64,000 bases of DNA from NCBI GenBank assembly GCA_965219925.1, contig OZ244795.1, positions 744,001 to 808,000 on the forward strand, given 5' to 3'. A program made the position numbers and the translations under genes. The notes under the pieces were generated by a model. That model was given only the letters and a program-made list of their open reading frames with translations, did no database searches and had not been told where the DNA came from. Below, one piece after another: positions 15,435 through 23,115 of the stretch (position 1 is its first letter; each line of letters begins with the position of its first letter). The stretch comes from Bin87 sp965219925 (lineage in GTDB: Bacteria > Chloroflexota > Dehalococcoidia > Lucifugimonadales > UBA3495).

Positions 15435-16958
15435 ATGGCTCACGCACATGATCACGCCGCGCCTTCGGTAACCGAGGGTCGCACCGGCGTCCGCAGAGGC
15501 GCCGCCTTTATCATCGGCGGCCTGTCCAGCGGGCACGGGGTTTTTCACTCGATAGCGCAAAGCTTTATCGTGGTTCTGCCAGAGGTTCGTGACCTGCTCC
15601 TCGGTGGCAGCATCATCGCCGCCACCAGCATCCAGACCACGCGGGAGATTGCATCAGGTGTGGTTGCGTTACCCGGCGGCGTGCTCACCGATGTCTTGCG
15701 ACGCTATTGGGGTTGGGTAATGGCAGTTTGCATGGCCCTCTTCGGCGTCGGGTGGCTGCTGATGGCTGCCGCCGGATGGCAAGTGCCGGGCAGTACGTGG
15801 GTTGCCCCCGCGCCGTCGGACGGCCTCGCCGGCGCGGCTCCACCGTTCAACCCGTTGGGTTACGCGCTCCTGACAATCGGAATGGCAGTAGTTGCGATCG
15901 CCGCATCGATTTGGCATCTGCCGGCCATGGCGGCGCTGTCATCCCACTTCACCCACCGGCGAGGCGCGGTGTTGTCGTTCCATGGTGTAGGCGGCAATAT
16001 TGGGGACGTGCTGGGACCGGTACTGACCGGGTTCCTGCTGTACTACCTGGCTTGGCAGTCGATTATCACCATTTATGCCGTCGTGCCGATTTTCCTCGCG
16101 TTTCTGGTGTTCTGGGCCTTCCGCGACATCGGCCAACGCGCCCAGGCGGCTGTGGAAGAACGCGCCATCGGCTCAATGCGGATGCAACTCGATGAAACGA
16201 AGTTGCTGGTTCGCAACCCGCGGGTGTGGGGGATTACGCTGGTAGCAGGACTGCGCGGCATGGCCTACATCGGCTTCATCACCGTGCTGCCGCTTTACCT
16301 GGTTGACGAACTGAAACTTACCATCACCGAACATCGCAGTTTTGAAAATCTGTTTATCCGCGGCTCCCTCATTGGTCTGCTCGTGCTGGTTGGAATCTTG
16401 GCCAGCCCCGTAATGGGCTACCTCTCCGACCGGTTCGGGCGCAAGATAGTGCTGATTCCGGGGATGCTATACCTGGCGGTAGTCACGCTCCTGATGGCCC
16501 CCTTGATCAACGGCCAGGAAGACCTGTTGGTAGCAACCGTTTTGTTGGCTGCCCTAGGGTTTTTCCTTTACAGCGACCAGCCCATCCTGACCGCCGCCGC
16601 GATGGACATAGTGCGCGAGGGGACAGCAGCCACCACGCTGGGTCTGCTGTCAACCTCCCGATTCATCCTCAGCGCCGCATCTCCCATCATCGCGGGTTGG
16701 CTGTACGGCATCAACTACGACTACCTGTTCTACTACACCGCCGCATTGTATCTCGCTGCGGCAATCATCCTGGCCGTGGTGCGGTTACCTCGTGCGGAAC
16801 TTGTAGCCGACGGAGCTCATGGTGATCACGGCGACCACGGCGCTCACGGTGACCACGGTGACCACGGTGACCATGCCGAGCATGGCACTCACGGCGACCA
16901 CGGTCACGGCGACCATGCCGAGCATGGTGACCACGGAGACCACGGCCACCGGCACTGA
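15435..16958 (+). CDS. MFS transporter with long His/Asp/Gly-rich tail
   Basis: A 507-residue major facilitator carrier, last gene of the zinc operon (30 bases after znuB, AGGAGG upstream). About 12 membrane segments are visible, with an MFS loop motif GYLSDRFGRK in the second half and GGVLTDVLRRY in the first. The N-terminus is MAHAHDHAAP and the C-terminal 50 residues are built from GDHG, AEHG and GAHG units with about 17 His. The DNA of that tail (16816-16958) is a near-repeat of GACCACGGT-type units. Metal transporters often carry such His-rich regions. Its substrate is unknown; position suggests zinc, a zinc chelate or a metallophore. It belongs to MFS rather than to CDF or ZIP families. 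Confidence 0.85.
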   Translation: MAHAHDHAAPSVTEGRTGVRRGAAFIIGGLSSGHGVFHSIAQSFIVVLPEVRDLLLGGSIIAATSIQTTREIASGVVALPGGVLTDVLRRYWGWVMAVCMALFGVGWLLMAAAGWQVPGSTWVAPAPSDGLAGAAPPFNPLGYALLTIGMAVVAIAASIWHLPAMAALSSHFTHRRGAVLSFHGVGGNIGDVLGPVLTGFLLYYLAWQSIITIYAVVPIFLAFLVFWAFRDIGQRAQAAVEERAIGSMRMQLDETKLLVRNPRVWGITLVAGLRGMAYIGFITVLPLYLVDELKLTITEHRSFENLFIRGSLIGLLVLVGILASPVMGYLSDRFGRKIVLIPGMLYLAVVTLLMAPLINGQEDLLVATVLLAALGFFLYSDQPILTAAAMDIVREGTAATTLGLLSTSRFILSAASPIIAGWLYGINYDYLFYYTAALYLAAAIILAVVRLPRAELVADGAHGDHGDHGAHGDHGDHGDHAEHGTHGDHGHGDHAEHGDHGDHGHRH

Positions 16959-16986
16959 TCGTCAGTCAGCCAACTCCTTAAAACTC

Positions 16987-17014
16987 GTAGGGGCGACGCA
17001 AGCGTCGCCCCTAC
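16987..17014 (+). terminator. Hairpin after the zinc operon
   Basis: GTAGGGGCGACGC and its exact inverse enclose a 2-base loop, 28 bases after the MFS stop. There is no good T-run, so it may be a Rho-independent-like end or a copy of a common intergenic GGGGCGAC palindrome; a related one ends the VOC gene at 20988. Confidence 0.5.
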
Positions 17015-17042
17015 TTGATTAAAACCCGTTTGACCGAGCTGT

Positions 17043-17405
17043 CTAGGCTTCAGTCTGCTCCGTCTGGCTGCCCTTCACCGTAATGGTGATGTGAGACATT
17101 GCGGTGGCGTCCGGAGCGCCGTGCCAGTGGTCTTCCCCGGCGGGAATGATGGCAACATCGCCCTCGCTGACAACTACCGACTCATCCCTGGTAGCAACGG
17201 TACCCGTGCCCTCGGTCACGATAAGAATCTGGTCGCCACTGTGCTTGTGGAACTTGTTCCGCACGCCGGCCCCAAAGTGGACGATACCGAAGTTAAAGTT
17301 ATTGCTGTCGTCGGGATCGAGTATGGCCTGTCGACCAACCGGGCCGGTGAACAAAGGCGCCGTACCTTCCGTACGTTCCACTGCGGACATTTTTACGATT
17401 TTCAT
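17043..17405 (-). CDS. Cupin-domain protein
   Basis: A 120-residue single-domain cupin. The first cupin motif is seen as GAGVRNKFHKHSGDQILIVTEGTG (two His and Gln in place of the usual Glu region) and the second as GDVAIIPAGEDHWHGA. The His residues could hold a metal ion. Small cupins of this type act as oxygenases, isomerases or binding proteins, and the function cannot be told here. The start at ATG 17405 has GGAGGTAAACGATACCC upstream. It converges on the zinc operon and is not linked to it. Confidence 0.85.
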   Translation of the reverse strand: MKIVKMSAVERTEGTAPLFTGPVGRQAILDPDDSNNFNFGIVHFGAGVRNKFHKHSGDQILIVTEGTGTVATRDESVVVSEGDVAIIPAGEDHWHGAPDATAMSHITITVKGSQTEQTEA

Positions 17406-17491
17406 GGGTATCGTTTACCTCCAGAATAGTTTGCGGGTGGGAAATTCTCCAACAATCATACCCTGTGGCGGTTATGTCGTCTAGCGAGATT

Positions 17492-17681
17492 CTCTCTCCG
17501 GCGGGACCTTTCGATTCTCCCTCTCCCCTTGTGGGAGAGGGCTGGGGTGAGGGGTATAGCCTGCCGCAGGATAGTTCCCTATCTCACACCTTCACCCTCA
17601 CCCTAACCCTCTCCCGTCAAGGGAGAGGGGATTTCTTGTAAAACCGAAAGGCCCTGCTCTCTCCGGCGGGACCTTTCGATT
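17492..17681. repeat. Family B copy 2 between 25-bp direct repeats
   Basis: The element (to about 17654) matches copy B1 almost base for base. It begins with a 25-base stretch (17492-17516, starting CTCTCTCCGGCGGGACC) that is repeated at 17657-17681, where family A copy 2 begins. The composite looks like nested insertions or a duplication. The whole 540-base gap between the cupin and the next gene is made of these repeats and the promoter below. Confidence 0.7.
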
Positions 17682-17846
17682 GTCATTGCGAGGAGCGCAG
17701 CCGCTCATGGTGAGCCTGTCGAACCACGTGGCAATCTCGTTGAGGTTGAACACACGTCGGCAAACCACCATTGCTACGCCGACGAGATTGCCACCCCCCA
17801 TATCAAGTACGGGGTCGCAATGACAGGCGGGGTGAGTACGCGTGAG
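17681..17846. repeat. Family A copy 2
   Basis: It runs from TGTCATTGCGAGGAGCGCAG to GGTCGCAATGACAGGC, with an outer end resembling GTGAGTACGCGTGAG. The inner GTGGCAATCTCG and GAGATTGCCAC arms face each other. The left end abuts the second 25-base direct repeat of copy B2. Confidence 0.8.
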
Positions 17847-17857
17847 AAAGCATCTCG

Positions 17858-17886
17858 TTGACAGTGCTACCGGCTACCCGTACACT
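17858..17886 (+). promoter_or_regulatory. Probable promoter for 17948-20177
   Basis: TTGACA (17858-17863) and TACACT (17881-17886) have a 17-base spacer and lie 62 bases before the small-protein start. Confidence 0.55.
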
Positions 17887-17947
17887 GCCTCAACGTCCCA
17901 CCGCTGAATCAAACCACTGGGCGCTCCGTCTGTTGGAGGTAACCACA

Positions 17948-18187
17948 ATGAGTTTTGACCAGTTTGAAAAAGGCATGAAAGTAGAAGCCATCGCCGATTT
18001 CCAGGTTCGAGAAGTCATGGCTTCTCCCGTCGGATCGTCTGTACGCAGCATCTCGGTTGGCGACTTGGGCGAGGTGCGCGAAAAGCGCAGCGTCGGGCCC
18101 GCCACCTGGCTGATAGTCTATTTCGACAGCGTTAAGCGCCAGATCAATGTCGACCAGACCAACATAGATAATATCAAGCCTGCCTGA
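17948..18187 (+). CDS. Small conserved-looking hypothetical protein
   Basis: A 79-residue protein. ATG 17948 is chosen because GGAGG lies 8 bases before it; the frame extends back to 17858 but would cross the promoter. The sequence alternates short beta-type stretches: KGMKVEAIADFQV, SISVGDLGEVREK, TWLIVYFDSV and KRQINVDQTNI. The GDLGEV turn and five-strand pattern suggest a small SH3-like barrel, possibly nucleic-acid or ligand binding. I do not recognise the family. The next gene starts 19 bases after the stop, so it probably heads an operon with the dehalogenase-like and MFS genes. Confidence 0.65.
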   Translation: MSFDQFEKGMKVEAIADFQVREVMASPVGSSVRSISVGDLGEVREKRSVGPATWLIVYFDSVKRQINVDQTNIDNIKPA

Positions 18188-18206
18188 GCGCCGGGAGCAT
18201 CCTGCC

Positions 18207-18932
18207 ATGGCCGCCGACCACATCGCCTCGGTCAACACTCTTACCTTCGATATTTTCGGCACTGTGCTTGACCTGGGCGGCAGTCTTACGGCTCCGGCAG
18301 CCGATTTCCTCACTCAGCACAACTCTGCGGTGCCACCCGATCAGTTCTGGATCGATTGGCGCAACCGGCAGCGGGTCGAACAATATCAGGACAACCTGTT
18401 CATGCTGGGGCACAGCGGGTACCGGGAAACCTGCCGGCGCGCATTTATCTACTGTTTGCGTCTCCACGGCGTGTCGTTTGACTACACCGAGGTCGATCAC
18501 TTCATGGCCGTCTATGACGACCTGCGCCCCTATCCTGATGCCGTTGCGGGCCTGCAAAAGCTGGCCGACAGCAACCGGTTCCAACTGGTGGCGCTGTCTA
18601 ACGGTGAGCAATCGTATCTCGAAAGGCTGGCCCGCCACAACATCGGCATCCCGTTCAGCCACGTGATATCAGTCGAACAGGCCGGCGTCTTCAAACCCCA
18701 TCCCGCCGTTTACCGCACCGCCGCGCGCATAATGAACCGGGAGCCGGCCGAGATCATGATGGTCGCCGCCCACTCGTTCGACATTACCGGCGCCCGCGCT
18801 TGCGGATATCGCGGCGCTTATGTAAACCGTTACCAACTCCCAAATGAGGAATCTCCTTACCAACCGGACTTTGAAGTCGCTGACTTCCACCAATTAGCTG
18901 AACGTCTGCTCGGCCAGTCTCCGGCGGTCTAA
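18207..18932 (+). CDS. Haloacid dehalogenase type II-like hydrolase
   Basis: A 241-residue HAD-superfamily hydrolase. Motif I is TFDIFGTVLDL (nucleophile Asp15), motif II LVALSNGEQSYL, motif III Lys in GVFKPHPAVYRTAA and motif IV MVAAHSFDITGARACG. The cap and the LSNG, KP and AHSFD arrangement match L-2-haloacid dehalogenases rather than phosphatases. These release halide from 2-haloalkanoic acids using the Asp nucleophile. Activity cannot be proven from motifs since some relatives are phosphatases. It lies between the small protein and an MFS exporter with short gaps (19 and 6 bases). Confidence 0.85.
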   Translation: MAADHIASVNTLTFDIFGTVLDLGGSLTAPAADFLTQHNSAVPPDQFWIDWRNRQRVEQYQDNLFMLGHSGYRETCRRAFIYCLRLHGVSFDYTEVDHFMAVYDDLRPYPDAVAGLQKLADSNRFQLVALSNGEQSYLERLARHNIGIPFSHVISVEQAGVFKPHPAVYRTAARIMNREPAEIMMVAAHSFDITGARACGYRGAYVNRYQLPNEESPYQPDFEVADFHQLAERLLGQSPAV

Positions 18933-18938
18933 TCGAAT

Positions 18939-20177
18939 ATGGCCGCCGTTGATGGCAGTCCCGGCTGGTTACTTACTTTTTCCGCACTTCGCCACCGGGA
19001 TTTCCGCTGGTTTTTCCTCAACATCGGCGTTCAGTCTTTCGGTCAGGGAATTCAGTTTCTCGGCATCGGATGGCTGATCCTGGATATCACCGGCGAAAAA
19101 ACGCAACTCGGCCTGGCCGTTAGTATCTTCGGAGCCGCCAATCTCCTGTTCGTTTTTGTCGGCGGCGTCCTCGCCGACCGGGTGGAACGTCGTCTTTTTC
19201 TCATTGTCTGCGTGCTGGGTATCGGGTCGGTAACCCTGGCGCTGGGGGTGCTGGCCCTGCTTGACCTGGTCAAGATGTGGCATGTGTTCGCGGCAGTGTT
19301 CCTGCTGGGAGGACTGGGCGCGATGCAGACGCCGGCCCGGTTCGCATTGGCAGCCGACCTCGTGCCCCGGGAAGACATCATGAACGCCCTGGCGCTTCAC
19401 ACTTCCATCAGCCAGATTGGCAATATGGTGGGCCCGTTGGTCGGCGGTTGGGTCATAGAACAAATAAACACCGGTTCAGCAATCGTCCTCAATGGCGCCA
19501 CTGTGCTGCTGGGTATTCTGTTCCTGCTGGCAATGTCCAAACCCCCGCCAACCCAGCGCACCGGCGCATCTCCGGTCTCCGATTTGATTGGCGGATTCAC
19601 CCACGCTGTGCGAACTCCGATGGCCGCCATCCTCATCACCATGTCCGCCTCATTCGGGTTCTTCGGCATGGCCTACATGCAGGTAATTACCGGCTTTGCC
19701 CAGGAGTTCCTGAAACTCAGCCCGGTGCAAACCGGCGTATTGATGATGTGCCGCGGCGCCGGTGCATTCTTCGGCTCCATCGTTGTGGCCAGCTGGAGAG
19801 ATCGCAAGTACAAGGGCTTGTTGATGTACGCGGAAATTACTGTTTGCTGCCTGGGCCTGATCGCAATGGCGTGGTCCCCCTGGTTCTGGGTAAGCTGCAT
19901 CCTGGTTGCCCTGGTCGGGTCCACCAGCATCGGCGGATTTTGGCCGGTCTCCAGCTCGCTGATGCAGTTAACCACCGCGCCGGAATTGCGCGGGCGGATG
20001 ATGGCCATGATGCAGCTCGCCCCGGTGTTTCACTTCCTCGGCGCCTACCCCCTCACCTGGCTGGCGCAAATCTACAGTTGGTCCCTGGCGATCAGCAGCG
20101 GCGCTGCCGTCCTCCTGGTTATATCCGTGGCCGGCTGGCTCTACCGCCCCATGGTTCGCCGTATGGATGAGGTGTAA
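18939..20177 (+). CDS. MFS transporter (EntS/MFS_3-like)
   Basis: A 412-residue carrier with about 12 membrane segments. The N-terminus (LTFSALRHRDFRWFFLN) and the GGVLADRVERRLFLI loop resemble the EntS-like MFS_3 group, which mostly exports siderophores, drugs or other small molecules. The start at ATG 18939 lies 6 bases after the dehalogenase-like gene, so co-expression is likely. The second half keeps GRMMAMMQLAPVFHF near the end. The substrate is unknown. A hairpin with T-run at 20390 ends the unit. Confidence 0.85.
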   Translation: MAAVDGSPGWLLTFSALRHRDFRWFFLNIGVQSFGQGIQFLGIGWLILDITGEKTQLGLAVSIFGAANLLFVFVGGVLADRVERRLFLIVCVLGIGSVTLALGVLALLDLVKMWHVFAAVFLLGGLGAMQTPARFALAADLVPREDIMNALALHTSISQIGNMVGPLVGGWVIEQINTGSAIVLNGATVLLGILFLLAMSKPPPTQRTGASPVSDLIGGFTHAVRTPMAAILITMSASFGFFGMAYMQVITGFAQEFLKLSPVQTGVLMMCRGAGAFFGSIVVASWRDRKYKGLLMYAEITVCCLGLIAMAWSPWFWVSCILVALVGSTSIGGFWPVSSSLMQLTTAPELRGRMMAMMQLAPVFHFLGAYPLTWLAQIYSWSLAISSGAAVLLVISVAGWLYRPMVRRMDEV

Positions 20178-20202
20178 ACACCGGCCGCCCGAACCGAAAC
20201 AG

Positions 20203-20380
20203 CCTCACGCGTACCCACCTTAATCAGTCATTGCGAGGATCTTCCGCTCATCCCGAGCTTGTCGAGGGACGTGGCAATCTCGATGCGGTTGAACACATGC
20301 CGGCGAACCGCCGTTGCTACGGCGACGAGATTGCCAACCCCCGCATCGAGTACAGGGTCGCAATTACAAAGTGGGTGCGC
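20203..20380. repeat. Family A copy 3 with outer ends
   Basis: It starts CCTCACGCGTACCCAC and ends ACAAAGTGGGTGCGC, so the outer inverted ends are well kept. The core has GTCATTGCGAGGATCTTCCG, GTGGCAATCTCG, GAGATTGCC and GTCGCAATTACA. It fills most of the 323-base gap upstream of the VOC gene. Confidence 0.8.
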
Positions 20381-20389
20381 CCAAACCGA

Positions 20390-20413
20390 AACAGCCCGGT
20401 CGGGCTGTTTTGC
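20390..20413 (+). terminator. Rho-independent terminator of the MFS unit
   Basis: AACAGCCCG and CGGGCTGTT with a 2-base loop, followed by TTTGCG. It lies beyond repeat copy A3. Confidence 0.65.
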
Positions 20414-20428
20414 GTTTCGATATCTTCC

Positions 20429-20458
20429 TTGCCCACTATCCTCAATCTGTCGTATATT
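20429..20458 (+). promoter_or_regulatory. Possible promoter of the VOC gene
   Basis: TTGCCC (20429-20434) and TATATT (20453-20458), 18-base spacer, 42 bases before the start codon. Confidence 0.4.
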
Positions 20459-20500
20459 GTCGCCAACAGGCGCCCAATCTCACCAAAAAGGAGCATCAAA

Positions 20501-20950
20501 ATGGTTAAACCCAAGCAGGTAGGCCACCTCGTAATCAACGTCACCGACGTTGCGGCATCAACCAAGTTCTACACCGAAGTCCTTGGTTTCCAGATCGCCG
20601 TCCAGCGGCCCACCGCCACCTTCCTCACCTGTGGCGATATTCATCACGACCTGGCTCTGTTCCAGGCGGCTGACGATGCTGCACCCATGCGGAAGGGCAA
20701 CGTCGGGCTGAACCACTTCGCCGTGCAGGTCGATGACTTTGACTCACTGCGCGACCTCTACCACACTCTCCAGGACAACGGCATCGCGGTGGACCGCACT
20801 ACCGACCACGGTATGACGGGCAGCGTCTATTTCGAAGACCCGGACGGCAACGGCATCGAATTTTACTACGACAAGTTCGATAACCCGGCCGACGGCCTGG
20901 CCGAAATGCGGCGCAGTGACCGCGAAAACACCGTACTGGTCCTGGACTAA
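20501..20950 (+). CDS. VOC-family protein (extradiol dioxygenase-like)
   Basis: A 149-residue vicinal oxygen chelate protein with two beta-alpha-beta-beta-beta modules. The start ATG 20501 has AAAAGGAGC upstream; the longer frame covers repeat A3 and is rejected. Putative metal ligands are His in VGHLVINVTD, His in LNHFAVQVDD and Glu in DPDGNGIEFYYD, the H-H-E set of type I extradiol dioxygenases. DPDGNGIEFYYD is the usual C-terminal motif. The substrate could be a catechol, but glyoxalase or fosfomycin-type activities share this fold. It stands alone between repeats. Confidence 0.85.
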   Translation: MVKPKQVGHLVINVTDVAASTKFYTEVLGFQIAVQRPTATFLTCGDIHHDLALFQAADDAAPMRKGNVGLNHFAVQVDDFDSLRDLYHTLQDNGIAVDRTTDHGMTGSVYFEDPDGNGIEFYYDKFDNPADGLAEMRRSDRENTVLVLD

Positions 20951-20987
20951 CTGCCGCGGGACCGGCCCGGCGCCGGATGGAAACACC

Positions 20988-21015
20988 AGAGGGGCGACAA
21001 TTACGTCGCCCCTCT
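20988..21015 (+). terminator. Hairpin after the VOC gene
   Basis: AGAGGGGCGAC (20988-20998) and its exact inverse GTCGCCCCTCT (21005-21015), 6-base loop, then TCC. Its sequence is related to the hairpin at 16987. Confidence 0.5.
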
Positions 21016-21034
21016 TCCAGTTCACCGCAGGGTA

Positions 21035-21172
21035 ATTCGGTTTTACAAGAAATCCCCTCTCCCTTGATGGGAGAGGGTTAGGGTGAGGGTGAAGGTGTGA
21101 GATAGGGAACTATCCTGATAGCAGACTATACCCCTCACCCCAGCCCTCTCCCACAAGGGGAGAGGGAGAATC
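21035..21172. repeat. Family B copy 3, inverted
   Basis: The complement of copies B1 and B2, from ATTCGGTTTTACAAGAAATC to GGGGAGAGGGAGAATCT. With the hairpin above it occupies the gap between two convergent genes. Confidence 0.75.
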
Positions 21173-21266
21173 TAATGACCATGCGGTTCACCGGCGGGCG
21201 CTTGAAATTCGGCCCCGACTTATTACGCCGGGGTCGTTATTCAATACGGATATCGTCTGGAAGCGC

Positions 21267-22235
21267 TCAATTTGCCGGCTGTTCGTCGTCCTCTCCGTCG
21301 GAATAGTCAAACTGCCCCAGAATATCCGCCAGCGTTCCTTCCAGGCCCGGATCAAGTTCCACCGGTTCCTCGTAGGGCATGAAGTGATATTCGTTCCGCA
21401 CCCGCTCAATATAGCGACGCGCTTCCTCGTTGCCATCCGCCACCCGATCCAGCGATTCCTGCAATCGGCTCGCCTCTTCTTCATATCGCGGGCGAAGATC
21501 GGCCAGATCTATATTCAGCGAATACAACGCCCGCAGGCGGCGCATGATGTCGTAAAAGGCCCGGTGGTCGGTGGTAATGCCAAGTTGGCCGCCGCTGCTC
21601 CCGCTGAACGGGAACATGGGCGCCATCGCTCCGATTCGCAGCATCTCAAGGTCGGGACGTTGATAATGAGCTGCGTTCACCAGCGCCATTCCTACCGTCG
21701 GCCCCTGCCGCTGCTGGTAACCGTAGCTTGAGAACAACATGCCGTGCTGCCGCAACTCATCGGCCATCGACGCCTTGCTGTACACGCACGAAATGCGCCG
21801 CTCCAACTCAGGAGGAGCCGGCCCGTTGTACCCTTCAACTGCCACCACCTTGGGGCTCCCCATGGCGTCCACTGCCTCAAAGAAGCCCTGGCTGTAAAGG
21901 TCAAACCGGAACCAGGGTTCTATACCCAGGAAAATCACTACGCCATCGCCCGCATCCCAAAACCCGTTGTCCCAACGCATGGGTCGGGTCGGAAGGCCAT
22001 CGGTGAACGAGGCCCGGGGCCGGTACAGGTCGTGGGTTCCAGCAACCTGGAAGGGAAAGCACATCCGGGAGATTTCATCGGACATCTGGCCGATACGCCG
22101 CGCCGACCATTTTTCGATCAGCCAGCGCGGCATACCGCTGGAGATATTGCCGCCATCTGACCACTGGCGTCGCCAGCCGGCCAACAGTACCCGCGCGGTT
22201 GGCGTTTCGTCCAGGCTGATCAGTGGTTCGGCCAT
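21267..22235 (-). CDS. PAC2-family protein
   Basis: A 322-residue soluble protein resembling the PAC2 family (proteasome assembly chaperone 2-like). Visible blocks are PWFRFDLYSQGFFEAVDAMG, VVAVEGYN, HGMLFSSYGYQQRQGPTVGMAL and MAPMFPFSGSSGG, then a helical tail with an acidic end (YSDGEDDEQ). Bacterial PAC2 proteins are widespread in actinobacteria and Chloroflexota, but their role is unclear. It lies 26 bases after the glutaredoxin-DinB gene and likely shares its transcript. No proteasome gene is nearby. Confidence 0.75.
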   Translation of the reverse strand: MAEPLISLDETPTARVLLAGWRRQWSDGGNISSGMPRWLIEKWSARRIGQMSDEISRMCFPFQVAGTHDLYRPRASFTDGLPTRPMRWDNGFWDAGDGVVIFLGIEPWFRFDLYSQGFFEAVDAMGSPKVVAVEGYNGPAPPELERRISCVYSKASMADELRQHGMLFSSYGYQQRQGPTVGMALVNAAHYQRPDLEMLRIGAMAPMFPFSGSSGGQLGITTDHRAFYDIMRRLRALYSLNIDLADLRPRYEEEASRLQESLDRVADGNEEARRYIERVRNEYHFMPYEEPVELDPGLEGTLADILGQFDYSDGEDDEQPAN

Positions 22236-22261
22236 TTGATCCGCACCTCGCTAACCGTCAG

Positions 22262-23041
22262 CTAAATCAGCTGGGCCGGCGTAAAGATGCCCTCCATGTC
22301 TGCCTCGGTAGCCGGTTGACTGGCTGGTTGACCCAGTTTGTCGCCCATGAACCAGTAAACCTGCTTCAGGTGGTGAGTGCTGTGGCTCAGAATGATATTC
22401 AGCAGTTCCAGCACGGTAACCTCGCCACCGTAGTGGGCCGGCACCACGCGGTCAAACCCTTCGGTATTGCCGCTGTGCAGAAATGCAACGACTCCGTCCG
22501 AAACCTGTTTTGCGTAAGCAGCGATCTCCTCAGGTTTCATCAGGTGCTCCAGGCTCGCCTTGCACGCACGCATATCCTCCGTGGACATCGACCCACGGGT
22601 GCTGCTGGTGTAAGCCAGTTCCGGGAATGACACGATATGCACCAGCGTGTCACGGAGCAACTCCGGACGCCACAGTACGGGTTGCGCCAACTGTTCCTGC
22701 GTCATCTCCAGCGTTACCGTCGCCGCTGCTCCCAGGATGCACTGATATTTTTCGGCCAGCCAGGCGGTACGGCCCGACAGGTCAATGGGCGCATCTTCCA
22801 GTCCCAGCGCCGGGATTAGCTTCTTGGGGTAATACCCAATGATGATTTCGGCGCCGTCGATAATGGTTACCGGAGCTGACAGCACACCGCGCGACTTCAA
22901 ATCCTCACGGGCAGCGTCATCGGTCAACAGGTCGTGGTGCTCATACTGAACACCGTTGGACGCCAGAAATTCCTCCAGCGTCCGGCAACTGAATCAACCA
23001 GGGTTGGTGTAAACGTGTACTTCTCTGGGTGTCGTGGTCAT
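22262..23041 (-). CDS. Probable selenoprotein: glutaredoxin-DinB fusion with UGA at the redox site
   Basis: Read from ATG 23041 (GAGAGCGACC upstream), 259 residues with one in-frame TGA as codon 16 (22996-22994). The N-terminus reads REVHVYTNPG, then TGA, then FSCRTLEEFLASNG: the TGA stands at the first Cys of a CxxC, giving U-x-x-C. A thioredoxin-fold domain follows with the cis-Pro stretch GVLSAPVTIIDGAEIIIGY. Residues from about 100 are a DinB-like four-helix domain with possible metal ligands in LVHIVSF and SHSTHHLKQVYWF. A hairpin with the layout of a bacterial SECIS follows the TGA (next entry). The alternative is a broken gene restarting at TTG 22927, which would lose the redox site and half the fold. 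No other stop or frameshift is present. It lies between a GMC oxidoreductase and a PAC2 gene. Confidence 0.75.
22958..22996 (-). promoter_or_regulatory. Candidate bacterial SECIS element
   Basis: Immediately after the UGA (22996-22994) come 10 bases, then GGACGCUGGA (22983-22974), the loop GGAAUU (22973-22968) and UCUGGCGUCC (22967-22958). All ten positions pair, two as G-U. The loop begins 20 bases after the UGA and starts with GG, as the bacterial SECIS consensus expects (loop roughly 16-37 bases away, G in its first two positions). Confidence 0.7.
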
Positions 23042-23115
23042 GGTCGCTCTCCCTGCCGGCTGCCGCGTTCTGAATGTCCGCGTACAGCGGGCCACGTGTT
23101 ATTTGATTGCCTGTT

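Noticed and set aside
16816..16958. Tandem GACCACGGT-like repeats that resemble a repeat array
   Set aside because: They are in frame with the MFS gene and encode a regular His/Asp/Gly tail; there are no spacers, so it is not a CRISPR or satellite.
16987..17014. GGGGCGAC palindrome as a regulatory operator
   Set aside because: It is downstream of the operon end and resembles the hairpin after the VOC gene, so terminator or repeat is more likely.
20231..20500. Longer VOC ORF covering family A repeat
   Set aside because: The first 90 codons are repeat DNA; ATG 20501 has a clear ribosome site and starts the VOC fold.
22262..22927. Short version of the glutaredoxin-DinB gene starting at TTG 22927
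   Set aside because: It cuts off the redox motif and half the thioredoxin fold, while the upstream frame is otherwise perfect with a start and ribosome site. The in-frame UGA has a SECIS-like hairpin, so read-through as selenocysteine fits better.
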